Below the pieces are notes generated by a model. That model did no database searches, had not been told where the DNA came from, and saw only the letters and a list, made by a program, of their open reading frames with translations. This document shows positions 27,429 through 37,923 of a DNA stretch of 64,000 nt, piece by piece. Source of the stretch: Komarekiella atlantica HA4396-MV6. Its GTDB lineage: Bacteria; Cyanobacteriota; Cyanobacteriia; Cyanobacteriales; Nostocaceae. The translations under genes were made by a program, and so were the position numbers. The stretch lies in the NCBI GenBank assembly GCA_019359395.1, contig JAHHHK010000005.1, positions 1 to 64,000 of the forward strand, read 5' to 3'. How positions within the stretch are numbered: position 1 is the first letter of the stretch; each line of letters starts with the position of its first letter.

Positions 27429-27814
27429 GACTTCTTACAAAAATCGGAATAAGACCAAAATAAACCACAGCGAAAAGTAAGCGAAGCTCCGGGTAACAGT
27501 AGCGCAAAACTTTTCAAGACAGCGAAAAGTAAGTGAAGCTCCGGGTAACAGGAGCGCAAAACTTTTCAAGACAGATGAACAACGAACACTTGCTACAACG
27601 GGGGGTTCCCGCTGTAGGAAACTTTTCAAGACAGATAAATATTGGTGTTAATCAGTGTTCACACCGAAGTTCAGATGTCTTTCCTGCGGAACGCTGCGCG
27701 AACGGCGGTTCGCTTTTGGCGTTCCCGCAGGGTAGCCGCCGCACCCTGCGGGAAGCAAGCTACCGACTTTTCTCTGTGGTTCGATTTAACAAATTTCGAC
27801 TTATGTAAGAAGGC
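27429..27814. mobile_element. MITE family A, composite copy 3 (degenerate, 386 bp)
   Basis: The ends GACTTCTTACAAAAATCGGA (27429) and the reverse complement of TTATGTAAGAAGGC (ending 27814) match the family A terminus with a few changes and are flanked by TA (27427-27428 and 27815-27816). The interior is filled with other repeats: two 52-bp direct repeats and palindromic sequence shared with 53.3 kb. The right end abuts the stop codon of the SNF2 helicase gene. Confidence 0.6.
27467..27570 (+). repeat. Two 52-bp direct repeats with hairpin arms
   Basis: Units 27467-27518 and 27519-27570 differ at about two positions. Each begins ACAGCGAAAAGTAAG and ends AAAACTTTTCAAG, so CGAAAAGT and ACTTTTC can pair. 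A more divergent third unit ends at 27630. A related sequence lies at 62190-62240. Confidence 0.8.
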
Positions 27815-30800
27815 TATTCTGAGTCCTCATCAATTACTGCATTGCGGTCAAGTAGTAATAAGTTACGGAGTTGATCTGTATCCAATTCAGTCAGCCATTC
27901 TTCACCCGCACCTACAACTTGTTCAGCCAGCTGTTTTTTACTTTCAATCATGTCATGAATTTTCTCTTCTAAAGTGCCATTACAGACAAATTTATGTACT
28001 TGCACATTACGAGTTTGACCAATACGAAATACTCGGTCTGTGGCTTGATTTTCCACGGCTGGATTCCACCATCTATCAAAGTGAAATACATGATTTGCGC
28101 GTGTTAAATTCAACCCAACACCACCTGCTTTTAATGAAAGAATCATAATTGGTGGCCCTTGGGGATCGTGTTGAAAACGGTCAATCATTTCCTCACGTTG
28201 TTTTTTGCTGGTGCTGCCATATAAAAACAATATTTCTCGACCAAGTTGTTTTTCTAGATAGGGTTTGAGTAATTTTCCCCACTCAGCAAATTGAGTAAAG
28301 ATTAAAGCATGATCGCCTTCTGCTAAAACCTCTTCCAGCATTTCTTCTAGCCGCAGAAGTTTGGCTGAATTATGTTGCTCCAATGTAGTTTGTTTCAAAT
28401 ATTGGGCCGGGTGATTGCAGATTTGTTTGAGCTTGATTAGTAAAGCTAAAATCATTCCCCGGCGTTGCAATCCTTCAGCCGATTCAATCTCTGTTAAAGA
28501 TTCCTCTACAACTTGTTGATAAAGTGCAGCTTGTTCAGCAGTCAGACCACAAAAGACGGTCATTTCTTGCTTATCTGGCAAGTCTTGAATAATTTCGCGA
28601 TCGCTTTTCAGACGGCGTAGAATAAACGGTTGAACTAATGCACGTAACTGGCTCAAAGAAGCGGTATCACCATACTTTTCAATTGGCATAGCAAACCGCC
28701 GCTGAAAAAATTGTCGCTTACCCAAATACCCAGGATTGAGAAAATCTAAAATTGACCACAATTCTTGCAATCTATTTTCTACTGGCGTACCCGTCAAAGC
28801 AACGCGAAACTTAGCCTCTAATTGCCTCACAGCTTGTGACTGCTTCGCATCTGGATTTTTGACGTTCTGCGCTTCATCTAAAACAATTGTTTGCCAAGTA
28901 AGGCTCTCTAATGACTTAATATCTCGATGAATTAATGAATAACTAGTAATAACTAAGTCGTGCTTTTTTGCTACTTCGACAAATGCTTTTCCTTTGGGCC
29001 GTTTATCACCGTGATACTGCAAAACTTTCAGGGTGGGGGCGAATTTCTTAACTTCTCTTTCCCAATTTCCTAAAACAGAAGTTGGACAAACTAGTAAAGT
29101 TGGATTTTCTAGCACATCTTGTTCTTTGAGATGCAGAAGAAAGGCGATAAACTGAATAGTCTTGCCGAGTCCCATATCGTCGGCGAGACACGCACCCAAG
29201 CCCCAACGTTCCAAGAAGGCCAGCCAAGCAGCACCTCGTTCTTGATATGGTCGTAACTGTCCCTGAAAGCCACTAGGCGTGGGCAAAGGTGCGCTCGCCT
29301 GATTATTGGTTAGTGCCCCAATCAACTCCTGCAATGCCCCAGACGCCTCAAAACTGACCACTGGTAGCTTTTCAATAACTTGGGTATCCCCAGTACTAAG
29401 GCGCAGAGCATCTTCTAAAGAAAGCGCCATTTGGTCTTTGCGAGAGGCGAAAAAGGCTTGAGCTGTCTTGATGTCTTGGGGACGCAACTCCACCCACTCG
29501 CCATTAATTTCTACAAGTGGGCTATTCAACGCCACAAGTCTATCAAACTCGGCTTTAGAAATAGTCTGTCCGCCAATTCCCAATTGCCATTGAAAATTTA
29601 ACAAACTCTGCAACCCCAAACTTCCTTGCTTTTTCTTGGGAGTTTCAGCAGTAATTTTCAAACCCAAACGGTTCGCCCACCCTTCGCGGTTAGCTAAACT
29701 AGGAGGTAAAATCACTCCCAAACCACTATCTTCTAATCTCCAAGCTACAGATTTAATAAATTCATACGCTTGTATGGGACTGAGAGGACAAGATTGGGGA
29801 GCTTCAGCTTCTAAGCTGGGTGCAAGTACGGGATACAATCTGGAAGCTAATCCCAAACCCCGCAAAAATGTTTCTTGAGGTTGGTCAATTGTCCGATTTT
29901 CATAAACCAACTGCTCAACTGGATTGTGCCAAATTGTTGCTGCATCGACCAAAAACTCTGAATTATCAGCCGCCTGGAGGAAATACGCCAATGTCCAATC
30001 TACTTCTCCAGGCTCCGGGGAACGCAGTTGAAAACAGGTGCGAAATAGAGTTTTCAGAGCTAGTTGATATTGTAGCGGCATAGTCCAAGCCTTCAGCGCC
30101 GCTTCCAGTCGTTCGACTCCAATTGCATCTGTATTGACTATATGAGATGCATTAGTTAAAGATTGCAACCACTGTCGTACCGCAGACGGTAAAGACGCCA
30201 TTACCTTTGCTTCAACGATGGGTTGAGAACCTACCATTTCTCGTACTTGGGCATCTATTGTACTATTGAGAAATCCCAACAATAATTCTTGAGGTTCGGC
30301 GGGGAAGTCTACATAAAGTAGGGACTGGGGGTTAGAGATGGGGGATTGGGAAAATTCCTCTCCAGTCACCCCAGTTCGCTCAACGGAGGACGCTTCCACA
30401 GACTGGCTCCCCAGTCCCCAGTCCCTAGTCCCCAGTCTTCCCTGATAGGTGCGACAAGCTAATGGCATCTTTGCCGAAAATCTTTCTAAGCGGCTTCCAT
30501 CCACAGCACTATCTAAAAGTACTTGCCATTTCGCAACGATAGAATCATCAGATTGGCGTTGAATAGTCGGTAAAAACTTACAACGCGAGATTAAATCTAA
30601 GCTCCAGCGGGCCACTTGCGACCAAAAACGTAAATCTCCTCCCAAAAAGGCATCTTCTCCATTAGCAGCATTTAGAGGAACAGAAGTGAGAAATTTCATT
30701 GCTGCGGTGGGATTGAGACAAAAACCCTCAACTCGCCACGATTGTAAATATTGTGGGGATTGTGTTTCATCTAATGTGGCAGCAGAATGTACTGGGGTTA

Positions 30801-31173
30801 ATACTGTTCCCTCCTTACTCTCTGAAATATAAGTTAGTAGAGAAATTATTTGGGAGTGCGTTGGCATAATCTCAGCAGTGTTTGCACCTTTGCGGGTTCG
30901 TCCAGTAGTCGTTAAAGCAACTTGCGGCTGCTGCGTTTTAGTAATTGTAATGTTATGCAAATCACCAAAAGTGATGCTTTGCGTAGCTTGTTTCCCCGTG
31001 GGAGTACGCAACCACTCGCTTAACTCAACTGGTGTCATTGCCAATGGATGTGGTGGCACACTTGGCGATGAACTCAACTCAAAATTTACCCGCGAGGATC
31101 GCCATGTTTCGCCCCAAATAAATAAACAACTACTTTGATTATTTAGTAACCAACTACCGTGTAAAATCGCCAT
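27814..31173 (-). CDS. SNF2-family DEAD/DEAH-like helicase
   Basis: A 1119-residue SWI2/SNF2 ATPase. The N-terminal half (1-600) is the bacterial SNF2-associated region. The motor follows: Walker A in CLADDMGLGKTIQFIAFLLH near residue 663, DEAQ box in VLDEAQNVKNP near 764, TGTPVENRLQELWSILDFL, and C-terminal motifs LKAGGVGLNLTRANHVFHFD and NQATDRVFRIGQTRNVQVHK near 1040. Such proteins remodel DNA-protein complexes; with SWIM partners the role is not settled. About residues 245-285 form a low-complexity in-frame insertion absent from what I expect of the family. A mobile element sits directly at the 3' end. Confidence 0.95.
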   Translation of the reverse strand: MAILHGSWLLNNQSSCLFIWGETWRSSRVNFELSSSPSVPPHPLAMTPVELSEWLRTPTGKQATQSITFGDLHNITITKTQQPQVALTTTGRTRKGANTAEIMPTHSQIISLLTYISESKEGTVLTPVHSAATLDETQSPQYLQSWRVEGFCLNPTAAMKFLTSVPLNAANGEDAFLGGDLRFWSQVARWSLDLISRCKFLPTIQRQSDDSIVAKWQVLLDSAVDGSRLERFSAKMPLACRTYQGRLGTRDWGLGSQSVEASSVERTGVTGEEFSQSPISNPQSLLYVDFPAEPQELLLGFLNSTIDAQVREMVGSQPIVEAKVMASLPSAVRQWLQSLTNASHIVNTDAIGVERLEAALKAWTMPLQYQLALKTLFRTCFQLRSPEPGEVDWTLAYFLQAADNSEFLVDAATIWHNPVEQLVYENRTIDQPQETFLRGLGLASRLYPVLAPSLEAEAPQSCPLSPIQAYEFIKSVAWRLEDSGLGVILPPSLANREGWANRLGLKITAETPKKKQGSLGLQSLLNFQWQLGIGGQTISKAEFDRLVALNSPLVEINGEWVELRPQDIKTAQAFFASRKDQMALSLEDALRLSTGDTQVIEKLPVVSFEASGALQELIGALTNNQASAPLPTPSGFQGQLRPYQERGAAWLAFLERWGLGACLADDMGLGKTIQFIAFLLHLKEQDVLENPTLLVCPTSVLGNWEREVKKFAPTLKVLQYHGDKRPKGKAFVEVAKKHDLVITSYSLIHRDIKSLESLTWQTIVLDEAQNVKNPDAKQSQAVRQLEAKFRVALTGTPVENRLQELWSILDFLNPGYLGKRQFFQRRFAMPIEKYGDTASLSQLRALVQPFILRRLKSDREIIQDLPDKQEMTVFCGLTAEQAALYQQVVEESLTEIESAEGLQRRGMILALLIKLKQICNHPAQYLKQTTLEQHNSAKLLRLEEMLEEVLAEGDHALIFTQFAEWGKLLKPYLEKQLGREILFLYGSTSKKQREEMIDRFQHDPQGPPIMILSLKAGGVGLNLTRANHVFHFDRWWNPAVENQATDRVFRIGQTRNVQVHKFVCNGTLEEKIHDMIESKKQLAEQVVGAGEEWLTELDTDQLRNLLLLDRNAVIDEDSE
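30318..30440. repeat. Repeat-like insertion inside the SNF2 helicase gene
   Basis: The region has GGGACTGGGG, CCCCAGTCCCCAGTCCC and similar tracts, the same style as the CCCAGTCCCCAGCCCCTAG sequence in mfd and as intergenic spacers of Nostoc genomes. It adds about 40 residues while keeping the frame. Confidence 0.6.
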
Positions 31174-31937
31174 TTGCTAACTACTCAGATTTTCGCCAAA
31201 CTTCAGCAGTAACTAATTATTGCTGTTTTAAAAAAAAATTGAATTACAAATTCAATATAATCAACACATTAAATAAATGAGACATCCTAAATATTAAAGG
31301 GAAGAAAAATTCCTATTTATAAAATTTTAAAGAAGGAGACGTCACTAGAACTAAATTATATGTTTTTTCCAGAGCGGAAGACCGTAAGGGTATTACTAAA
31401 GGTTGTAATTATTAAAGGTAAAAATATTCCCAATCCAACCCTCTTTGAGACAGAACTTACGGCTTATTAATTGAGTCAGGATACGTTGGTTATTAGGATA
31501 TCTGTTCAGGACGTTACACACAAGCCAAAAGAAGTATTGGGAGCGTTTTATTTAAAACCAAACTTTCCTAGTCAGTGCAGCTATATTTGCAACGCTGGTT
31601 TTATTGTACAACCTACTGTGGTCAGAGTATAGGACGGTTCATAGGACAACGCTCTTGATAGCGGCTAGCTTTGACTACGAGGCAGTGATGTTTATTTGCC
31701 TTAGAAACTAATATACCTTCAATTACACTTTGGCAGTCCTTAGGATTTAATATTATTGGGTGTATTCCGCGTTTAGCAAAGCTAAGCGATAGACAGGTAG
31801 ATAGATAGCCTGATCTTGTATCGCACTTTGCATTGAAAGACTTGTTTATCTTTGTGTGTAACGGAAGTCAGCCATAGGGCATAAATGTTAGGATTGCCAC
31901 AGAGAGAGAATAGCGAAAGAGAAGGAAAAAAAACTGA
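31174..31937. other. 764-bp region upstream of pnp
   Basis: No open frame with family resemblance is seen. The last 100 bp upstream of the pnp start (GAAGGAAAAA before ATG) probably contain its leader. The usual upstream neighbour rpsO is not present. I see no clear terminator or RNA gene. Confidence 0.45.
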
Positions 31938-34094
31938 ATGGCAGAAGTTGATAAGTCAATATCCTTCGATGGACGGGATATTCGACTGAAGGTAGGCCTA
32001 TTAGCTCCCCAGGCTGGTGGGTCAGTTTTAATACAATCGGGGGACACAGCTGTATTAGTGACGGCTACGCGATCGCAAGCCAGAGAAGGCATTGATTTTC
32101 TTCCCCTCACAGTAGATTACGAAGAAAGGCTATATGCCGCTGGTAGGATTCCCGGAGGGATCATGCGACGAGAAGGTCGTCCACCAGAAAAAACAATTCT
32201 CACCAGCCGTCTTATAGATCGTCCCCTGCGTCCTCTATTCCCTTCATGGTTACGGGATGACCTGCAAATTATTGCATTAACGCTATCGATGGATGAACTA
32301 GTACCACCCGATGTGCTAGCAGTTACAGGTGCTTCAATTGCTACCCTGATTGCTCAAATCCCCTTTAATGGGCCAATGGCGGCAGTGCGGGTTGGCTTAG
32401 TGGGAGATGATTTCATTATTAACCCCACCTATGCAGAAATTGAAGCCGGAGATTTGGATTTAGTTGTAGCAGGTTCACCACATGGCGTGATCATGGTGGA
32501 AGCGGGAGCGAACCAGTTACCAGAACGGGATATTATTGAGGCGATTGATTTTGGCTACGAAGCAGTGCGAGATTTAATCAAGGCACAGCAAGATTTAGTA
32601 GCAGAACTGGGTTTGGTAATAGTGCAAGAAGCACCACCAGAAGTAGACCAAACCCTGGAAAACTATATCAGCGATCGCGCTAGCAGTGAAATTAAGAAAA
32701 TCCTGTCACAATTTGAATACACTAAACCCGAACGCGATGCAGCTTTGGATGTCGTGAAGGAAACAATTGCAACTGCGATCGCCGAATTACCAGAAGAAGA
32801 CCCAATTCGAGTTGCTGCAACCGCAAATAGCAAGGCCCTTGGTAATACTTTTAAAGACATTACCAAGAAGTTTATGCGCCGACAAATCATCGAAGATAAT
32901 GTCCGCGTTGATGGTCGTAAACTCGATGAAGTCCGTCCCGTTTCTTGTTTAGTTGATGTTTTACCGAAGCGAGTTCACGGCAGTGGGTTATTTAACCGCG
33001 GACTAACTCAGGTATTATCCACTTGTACTCTAGGTACACCGGGTGATGCCCAAAACCTCAATGATGACATGCAGCTAGATCAACAAAAGCGTTATCTGCA
33101 TCATTACAACTTCCCGCCTTTTTCAGTCGGAGAAACCAAGCCGATGCGTGCGCCAGGAAGACGTGAAATCGGTCACGGGGCATTAGCAGAGCGATCGCTA
33201 CTACCCGTGCTACCGTCAAAGGAACAATTTCCTTACGTAATTCGCATCGTCTCGGAAGTACTCTCCTCCAACGGTTCCACCTCAATGGGTTCAGTGTGCG
33301 GTTCCACCCTTGCCCTAATGGATGCTGGTGTACCAATTCTCAAACCCGTTAGTGGCGCAGCAATGGGTCTAATTAAGGAAGGGGATGAAGTACGAGTCCT
33401 GACTGACATTCAAGGCATTGAAGACTTCTTAGGTGACATGGATTTCAAGGTTGCCGGTACTGATGCCGGGATTACCGCCTTGCAAATGGATATGAAAATC
33501 TCCGGTCTGTCGTTGGAGGTTATTTCTCAAGCCGTCCACCAAGCCAAATCAGCCAGGTTGCACATTTTAGAGAAAATGCTCGCCTGCATCGAGCAACCGC
33601 GCACTGAAACCTCATCCTATGCCCCACGTCTATTAACAATTAAGATTGAATCAGACATGATTGGTCTGGTTATTGGGCCTGGAGGCAAGACTATTAAAGG
33701 CATTACTGAGGAAACTGGTGCCAAGATTGACATCGAAGATGACGGCACGGTGACGATTTCCGCAGTGGATGAGAGCAAGGCAAAAAGAGCGCGTAACATC
33801 ATCCAAGGCATGACCCGCAAGCTGCATGAAGGGGATGTCTACGTAGGACGGGTAACTCGGATTATACCAATAGGTGCATTTGTGGAGTTTCTGCCTGGAA
33901 AAGAAGGCATGATCCACATTTCTCAATTAGCTGACTACCGTGTTGGCAAAGTTGAGGATGAAGTAGCAGTTGGAGATGAAGTGATTGTCAAAGTGCGCGA
34001 AATTGACAATAAAGGTCGGATTAATCTCACCCGTTTGGGTATCCACCCAGATCAAGCAGCAGCAGCGCGAGAAGCTGCGGCGGTGAATCGTTAA
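31938..34094 (+). CDS. pnp: Polynucleotide phosphorylase
   Basis: The 718-residue 3'-5' phosphorolytic exoribonuclease has two RNase PH-like domains (about 1-140 and 325-545) around an all-helical linker, a KH domain (about 560-620; [19 protein letters not shown]) and an S1 domain (about 630-695; [20 protein letters not shown]). Active-site segments include [20 protein letters not shown]. It degrades RNA and, in cyanobacteria, makes polynucleotide tails as well. Length and domain order are normal. Confidence 0.97.
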   Translation: MAEVDKSISFDGRDIRLKVGLLAPQAGGSVLIQSGDTAVLVTATRSQAREGIDFLPLTVDYEERLYAAGRIPGGIMRREGRPPEKTILTSRLIDRPLRPLFPSWLRDDLQIIALTLSMDELVPPDVLAVTGASIATLIAQIPFNGPMAAVRVGLVGDDFIINPTYAEIEAGDLDLVVAGSPHGVIMVEAGANQLPERDIIEAIDFGYEAVRDLIKAQQDLVAELGLVIVQEAPPEVDQTLENYISDRASSEIKKILSQFEYTKPERDAALDVVKETIATAIAELPEEDPIRVAATANSKALGNTFKDITKKFMRRQIIEDNVRVDGRKLDEVRPVSCLVDVLPKRVHGSGLFNRGLTQVLSTCTLGTPGDAQNLNDDMQLDQQKRYLHHYNFPPFSVGETKPMRAPGRREIGHGALAERSLLPVLPSKEQFPYVIRIVSEVLSSNGSTSMGSVCGSTLALMDAGVPILKPVSGAAMGLIKEGDEVRVLTDIQGIEDFLGDMDFKVAGTDAGITALQMDMKISGLSLEVISQAVHQAKSARLHILEKMLACIEQPRTETSSYAPRLLTIKIESDMIGLVIGPGGKTIKGITEETGAKIDIEDDGTVTISAVDESKAKRARNIIQGMTRKLHEGDVYVGRVTRIIPIGAFVEFLPGKEGMIHISQLADYRVGKVEDEVAVGDEVIVKVREIDNKGRINLTRLGIHPDQAAAAREAAAVNR

Positions 34095-34201
34095 ATCGAT
34101 TTGGAATTTTAGATCAAATCTAGAATCCGCGATGCCTACGACAAAGGCATCGCCATATGCTTCTTAAATCAGTTGTCTAGATTAGATAGCAAAAGGAGCC
34201 G

Positions 34202-34372
34202 AACGACTGAGGTCGCGCGCCACTTCCTCTACTTAGGGAAACCCCAGACGCTCGCGGACTCGCTCTAAGCGTAGCCATGCCGTAGGCTTTACGCTGCGCT
34301 ATCGCATGATTGCGTCTCCCCTTCTCTACGAGACGCTACGCGAAGGGAGAAGACCGGAGTGGCTTGGCTACC
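34202..34372. repeat. Palindromic repeat cluster after pnp
   Basis: The stretch holds CGCGGACTCGCTCTAAGCGT and GCGTCTCCCCTTCTCTACGA followed by GACGCTACGCGAAGGGAGAAG. TCTCCCCTTCTC..GAGACGC and GCGAAGGGAGAAG are arms of a hairpin. The same module occurs within the SPOR gene (41177-41240) and in relatives at 53.4 kb. Confidence 0.8.
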
Positions 34373-34411
34373 TGAACAAATTTTTCTATTTTCTAATATT
34401 GGATTCCGTCT

Positions 34412-36526
34412 TTAGGCTACCTGAAAGCTAAAACTTAGACTGGCCCAATTATTCACATCCAAGATATATGAGTCAGCAGCTATATTATTCATCTCGCCTT
34501 TGACTGCACTAGCGTTATGTAAGTCTTGTAGCAAGGCTTGTGCAACTTCTAAAGGATTCAGTAATGCACTAATTAATAGCTGTTGGTCAGCTGTGGAATA
34601 CTTAGCTGTATCCAGAGCGGCGAAAGTTTCGCTCAAGGGAGCAGTACTGAAGATTAGTTGTTGTTCACAAAAGAAGGCTGGGCCTGGAATAACCCAATCA
34701 GATGCAGCAGCAGTAGTTTGGGGTAAGGTGAGAGTTCCGCCAGGGGTAATAACCAGTTGTGTGAGCAGGGGTTTGGTGTCTGGATTATTTGGTTCTTGGG
34801 GGATTTGCCAAGGGTAGAAGGCAACTGCTGTGCGATTATTCTTTAATCCCAGTAAGATTAAATATAGTGGGCGATCGCCTAAGTTTTGCACTCGATACTG
34901 CATTCGACTACCAATAGGAACTGTAGGAATGCTGGGTGATTTGCTAATGGATTTTTCCGAACTGAGAGTTCGCAATGTTTGCCGTTGCATAATCACGCGA
35001 GGCGATATGCTATTAATTATTTCTAAGGTTGCCTTGACTGCTAAGTTAGAAGAACCTGCATTCTCTGTGAGCCGCCATAACTTGGCTGCGAGTAAGATTT
35101 TGAATTTCGGCGCTAACCTTTGCACAGCGACTTTCACAGCTTCCCCAACTTCCCCAGCAGTGTTGAGAATTAGTTCACCACCAAGAGAAAATAGACCATA
35201 ACGACTGGGTGTTTGCTCTAGCTTACCAAGTACATAGTCAGCTGGTTGTTCTCTGGCAACAACACTGGAAACGCGGGGAACGGTAGCAGCAAAGGCACTT
35301 GTAGCATCTACCCGTTCGATTCTTTCTAATTCAGTGTCTAGAGCTACTGTTAAATCAATATTTCTAGGTAAAACCCGAACTGCTTCCTGAACAAGTTGCC
35401 CTTGTAGGGGGATTGTAGCATCAATGCTGGAGATATGGGCTTTGGCTGTTAACCCAGTACGCGATCGCAATATTAACTGTTCTCCCGTTAACAACGTCAA
35501 GCGAGAATTAACACCGTAGTATTCCAGCACTTGTAGAGGTAGTCCTGCTAACCACAGATGGACTGTTTTCCCATCTTCTTCAACTGCTGTCACCGCTCCT
35601 TGAGCAGCAATGTTAATCTCTGGGAAAAAATTCTCAGCTAAGGTGGAATTTTTCTTGCTACTAACTAATGCTGGCTGCTGTTTACTACCCAATTTATATA
35701 GAGAACTTTCTACATCAGAGAGAATGAATTGAATTGTTGTGGCTGGGGTGGATTCCCACAAGTGTTGTGTCAAAGCGTAGGTAAATAACCCAGCACTAAA
35801 ATCAGAAAATACTCCTTCCCTTGCCAACTGTTTTGGTTCTGAGGTAGCGGATAGGACTAAAGTATCTAGATTGAGTGAAGTTTTAGTTTTGAGTTGTTTG
35901 AGAAAGTCGAGTTCCGCTGCTGCTAACTGTACATCTACTGACTCTTTACGAGCACGAATTTTTGATCCGATCTCGGCTTTACCAAGAGCGTCATAGCTAG
36001 TATCCAATACTGCCGTTACTCTGTTTGTGGGGAGCGATCGCAACAATAATAATACAGTTTCTTCTAATAAATAGTTGACTATTTTCTCATCTTGTGATTT
36101 ATTCTCACTAGCTGGTACAAGAGCATTTTGCCCCGCCGCATCTAGCGATGTACCCCTCACACGAGTGCCGTAGCCACTAAAGTGGAAGACAACCACATCA
36201 CCAAGTTGAGCTTGACCCAAGTGATCCAAAAAAGCCGCCTCAATGAATTCCCGGCTAGCTTGTTCTTCAGTTAAGGTGAGAATATCTGAGGCTTGGAAAC
36301 CAAAACGGTGCATCAACAGCTCTCTTTGCAGTTCCACATCAGTCAAACAACCACTCAGGGCTGAACGTGGATATTGATTGATGCCTATTAATAATGCCAA
36401 CTTACGTGGACTAGGTTGTGCTAAAGCTTGGTAGTAGCGATTTCCCAAGGTCAACCACTCAGCCTCAGTTATCCCCAATACCGCCAGTATTGAGCCAATT
36501 GTGTGTAAAAACGTCCGCCGCTTCAT
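34412..36526 (-). CDS. Caspase-fold protein with Tyr-Ser in place of His-Cys (pseudo-orthocaspase), DUF4384 C-terminal part
   Basis: The 704-residue protein begins with a twin-arginine-like signal (KRRTFLHTIG) and hydrophobic stretch. A caspase-like p20 region follows (about 40-290): LALLIGINQYP, then VVFHFSGYGTRV where the catalytic His of SGHG is Tyr (about residue 119), then VLDTSYDALG where the catalytic Cys of DxCHSG is Ser (about residue 177). This Tyr-Ser type is known as pseudo-orthocaspase in cyanobacteria and should lack protease activity. About residues 545-640 (MQYRVQNLGDRPLYLILLGL) resemble DUF4384. Location would be outside the plasma membrane. Its role may be regulatory or scaffold-like. 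Confidence 0.85.
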   Translation of the reverse strand: MKRRTFLHTIGSILAVLGITEAEWLTLGNRYYQALAQPSPRKLALLIGINQYPRSALSGCLTDVELQRELLMHRFGFQASDILTLTEEQASREFIEAAFLDHLGQAQLGDVVVFHFSGYGTRVRGTSLDAAGQNALVPASENKSQDEKIVNYLLEETVLLLLRSLPTNRVTAVLDTSYDALGKAEIGSKIRARKESVDVQLAAAELDFLKQLKTKTSLNLDTLVLSATSEPKQLAREGVFSDFSAGLFTYALTQHLWESTPATTIQFILSDVESSLYKLGSKQQPALVSSKKNSTLAENFFPEINIAAQGAVTAVEEDGKTVHLWLAGLPLQVLEYYGVNSRLTLLTGEQLILRSRTGLTAKAHISSIDATIPLQGQLVQEAVRVLPRNIDLTVALDTELERIERVDATSAFAATVPRVSSVVAREQPADYVLGKLEQTPSRYGLFSLGGELILNTAGEVGEAVKVAVQRLAPKFKILLAAKLWRLTENAGSSNLAVKATLEIINSISPRVIMQRQTLRTLSSEKSISKSPSIPTVPIGSRMQYRVQNLGDRPLYLILLGLKNNRTAVAFYPWQIPQEPNNPDTKPLLTQLVITPGGTLTLPQTTAAASDWVIPGPAFFCEQQLIFSTAPLSETFAALDTAKYSTADQQLLISALLNPLEVAQALLQDLHNASAVKGEMNNIAADSYILDVNNWASLSFSFQVA

Positions 36527-36606
36527 AAATTAGCTATCAGTTCTCAGCCCATCAGCTAGCAGCTTAATGAGCCGAACTCTGTAGTGTAAAGTATTTGCAA
36601 TCTATC

Positions 36607-37785
36607 CTAAACCGATACTTGTGTACGCATTGCTCGCGCCAACTCCGCCGCCACTTCAGGACGGGAAAATTCCGGTGGAGGTAACTCACCCCGACGCAGC
36701 ATTTCCCGAACTTTTGTTCCCGACAGGTGAACCCGCTCCTCTGGTTTGCTGGGACTGGTTTTAGTCGTTGCCATCTGCTTGGTGCGTGTACAGTAGAAAG
36801 CATGTTCAAATTTCATCGGCACAATACCCATTTCACCAGGTGCAAACTCTTCAAAAATGTACTGTGCATCGTAAGTGCCGTAATAATCGCCAACACCAGC
36901 ATGATCCCGTCCGACGATAAAGTGAGTACAGCCGTAGTTTTTGCGGACTAAAGCATGGAATATTGCCTCACGAGGCCCAGCATAACGCATTGCCGCCGGA
37001 TTAATTGCCAAAATCACCCGGTCTGAGGGGTAGTAGTGTTCCAGCAAAATTTCGTAGCAACGCATCCGCACATCAGCCGGAATATCATCTTCTTTAGTCG
37101 CCCCAACTAACGGGTGTAAAAATAAACCATCTACAGTTTCTAAAGCGCATTTTTGAATATATTCATGAGCGCGGTGGATGGGGTTGCGAGTTTGAAAGCC
37201 AACAATCGTTTTCCAGCCTTTATCTTTAAACATTTGCCGTGAGGCAGCAGGATCAATTTGGTAGGTGGGAAACTGGGAATGGGCGTCGCGTTGCAATAAC
37301 CAAATATCTCCCGCAAGATTTATAGAGCCTTGATTATAGACTACTTGGACACCAGGATGTTTGGCATCATCAGTGCGGTAGACATTTATGGCTTCGCTAT
37401 TTTTGTCGTAGTGATATTTTTGTGTAAGCTGCAAAACCCCGATAAACTCGCCGCTGGGGTTATCCAGACGAACCAAGCCGCCTTCCTTGAGGGGAGAAGC
37501 CACTTCTTCTGTCACTGAAAGTGTAATCGGTATTGACCACACAAGACCGTTGGCTAACCGCATTTGGGTGACTACGCAATTATAGTCTTCCTGGTTCATA
37601 AAACCCGTGAGTGGGCTAAAACCGCCGATCGCAATCATTTCTACATCAGAAACAGCTCGCTCATCAAGTTGCACTCGCGGCAAAAAGTCGGCTTTTGAGA
37701 GAAATTCTGCCTTTTGCTCTGGTGTGGCGATCCGGTTAACCAACTCTCCACCGTGGGGGGTAATGGCATCTGGATGGTGACTCAA
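36607..37785 (-). CDS. sat: Sulfate adenylyltransferase (ATP sulfurylase)
   Basis: The 392-residue enzyme makes adenylyl sulfate from sulfate and ATP, the first step of sulfate assimilation. Motifs: [32 protein letters not shown] with the HxxH-like nucleotide site, [13 protein letters not shown] and [14 protein letters not shown]. The start is TTG, supported by AGAGGGG eight bases upstream and by the family N-terminus [13 protein letters not shown]. No APS kinase domain is fused. No other sulfur gene is adjacent. Confidence 0.96.
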   Translation of the reverse strand: MSHHPDAITPHGGELVNRIATPEQKAEFLSKADFLPRVQLDERAVSDVEMIAIGGFSPLTGFMNQEDYNCVVTQMRLANGLVWSIPITLSVTEEVASPLKEGGLVRLDNPSGEFIGVLQLTQKYHYDKNSEAINVYRTDDAKHPGVQVVYNQGSINLAGDIWLLQRDAHSQFPTYQIDPAASRQMFKDKGWKTIVGFQTRNPIHRAHEYIQKCALETVDGLFLHPLVGATKEDDIPADVRMRCYEILLEHYYPSDRVILAINPAAMRYAGPREAIFHALVRKNYGCTHFIVGRDHAGVGDYYGTYDAQYIFEEFAPGEMGIVPMKFEHAFYCTRTKQMATTKTSPSKPEERVHLSGTKVREMLRRGELPPPEFSRPEVAAELARAMRTQVSV

Positions 37786-37923
37786 CGTAATCCCCTCTTT
37801 GCGTTAACTGCTGTTGTTTCAAACTATGTACTAACTTATCAAAATGCTGGTACGGCGAGAAAAATAGTTTAGGAAATGGAGGAAAATTTTGCACCTAGCC
37901 TCTGAGCTATCTGACTAGGTTAG

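Noticed and set aside
27642-28148. 168-codon plus-strand ORF over the helicase end
   Set aside because: Runs through repeats and antisense of the helicase gene.
31174-31937. rpsO upstream of pnp
   Set aside because: No S15-like sequence is present in either strand.
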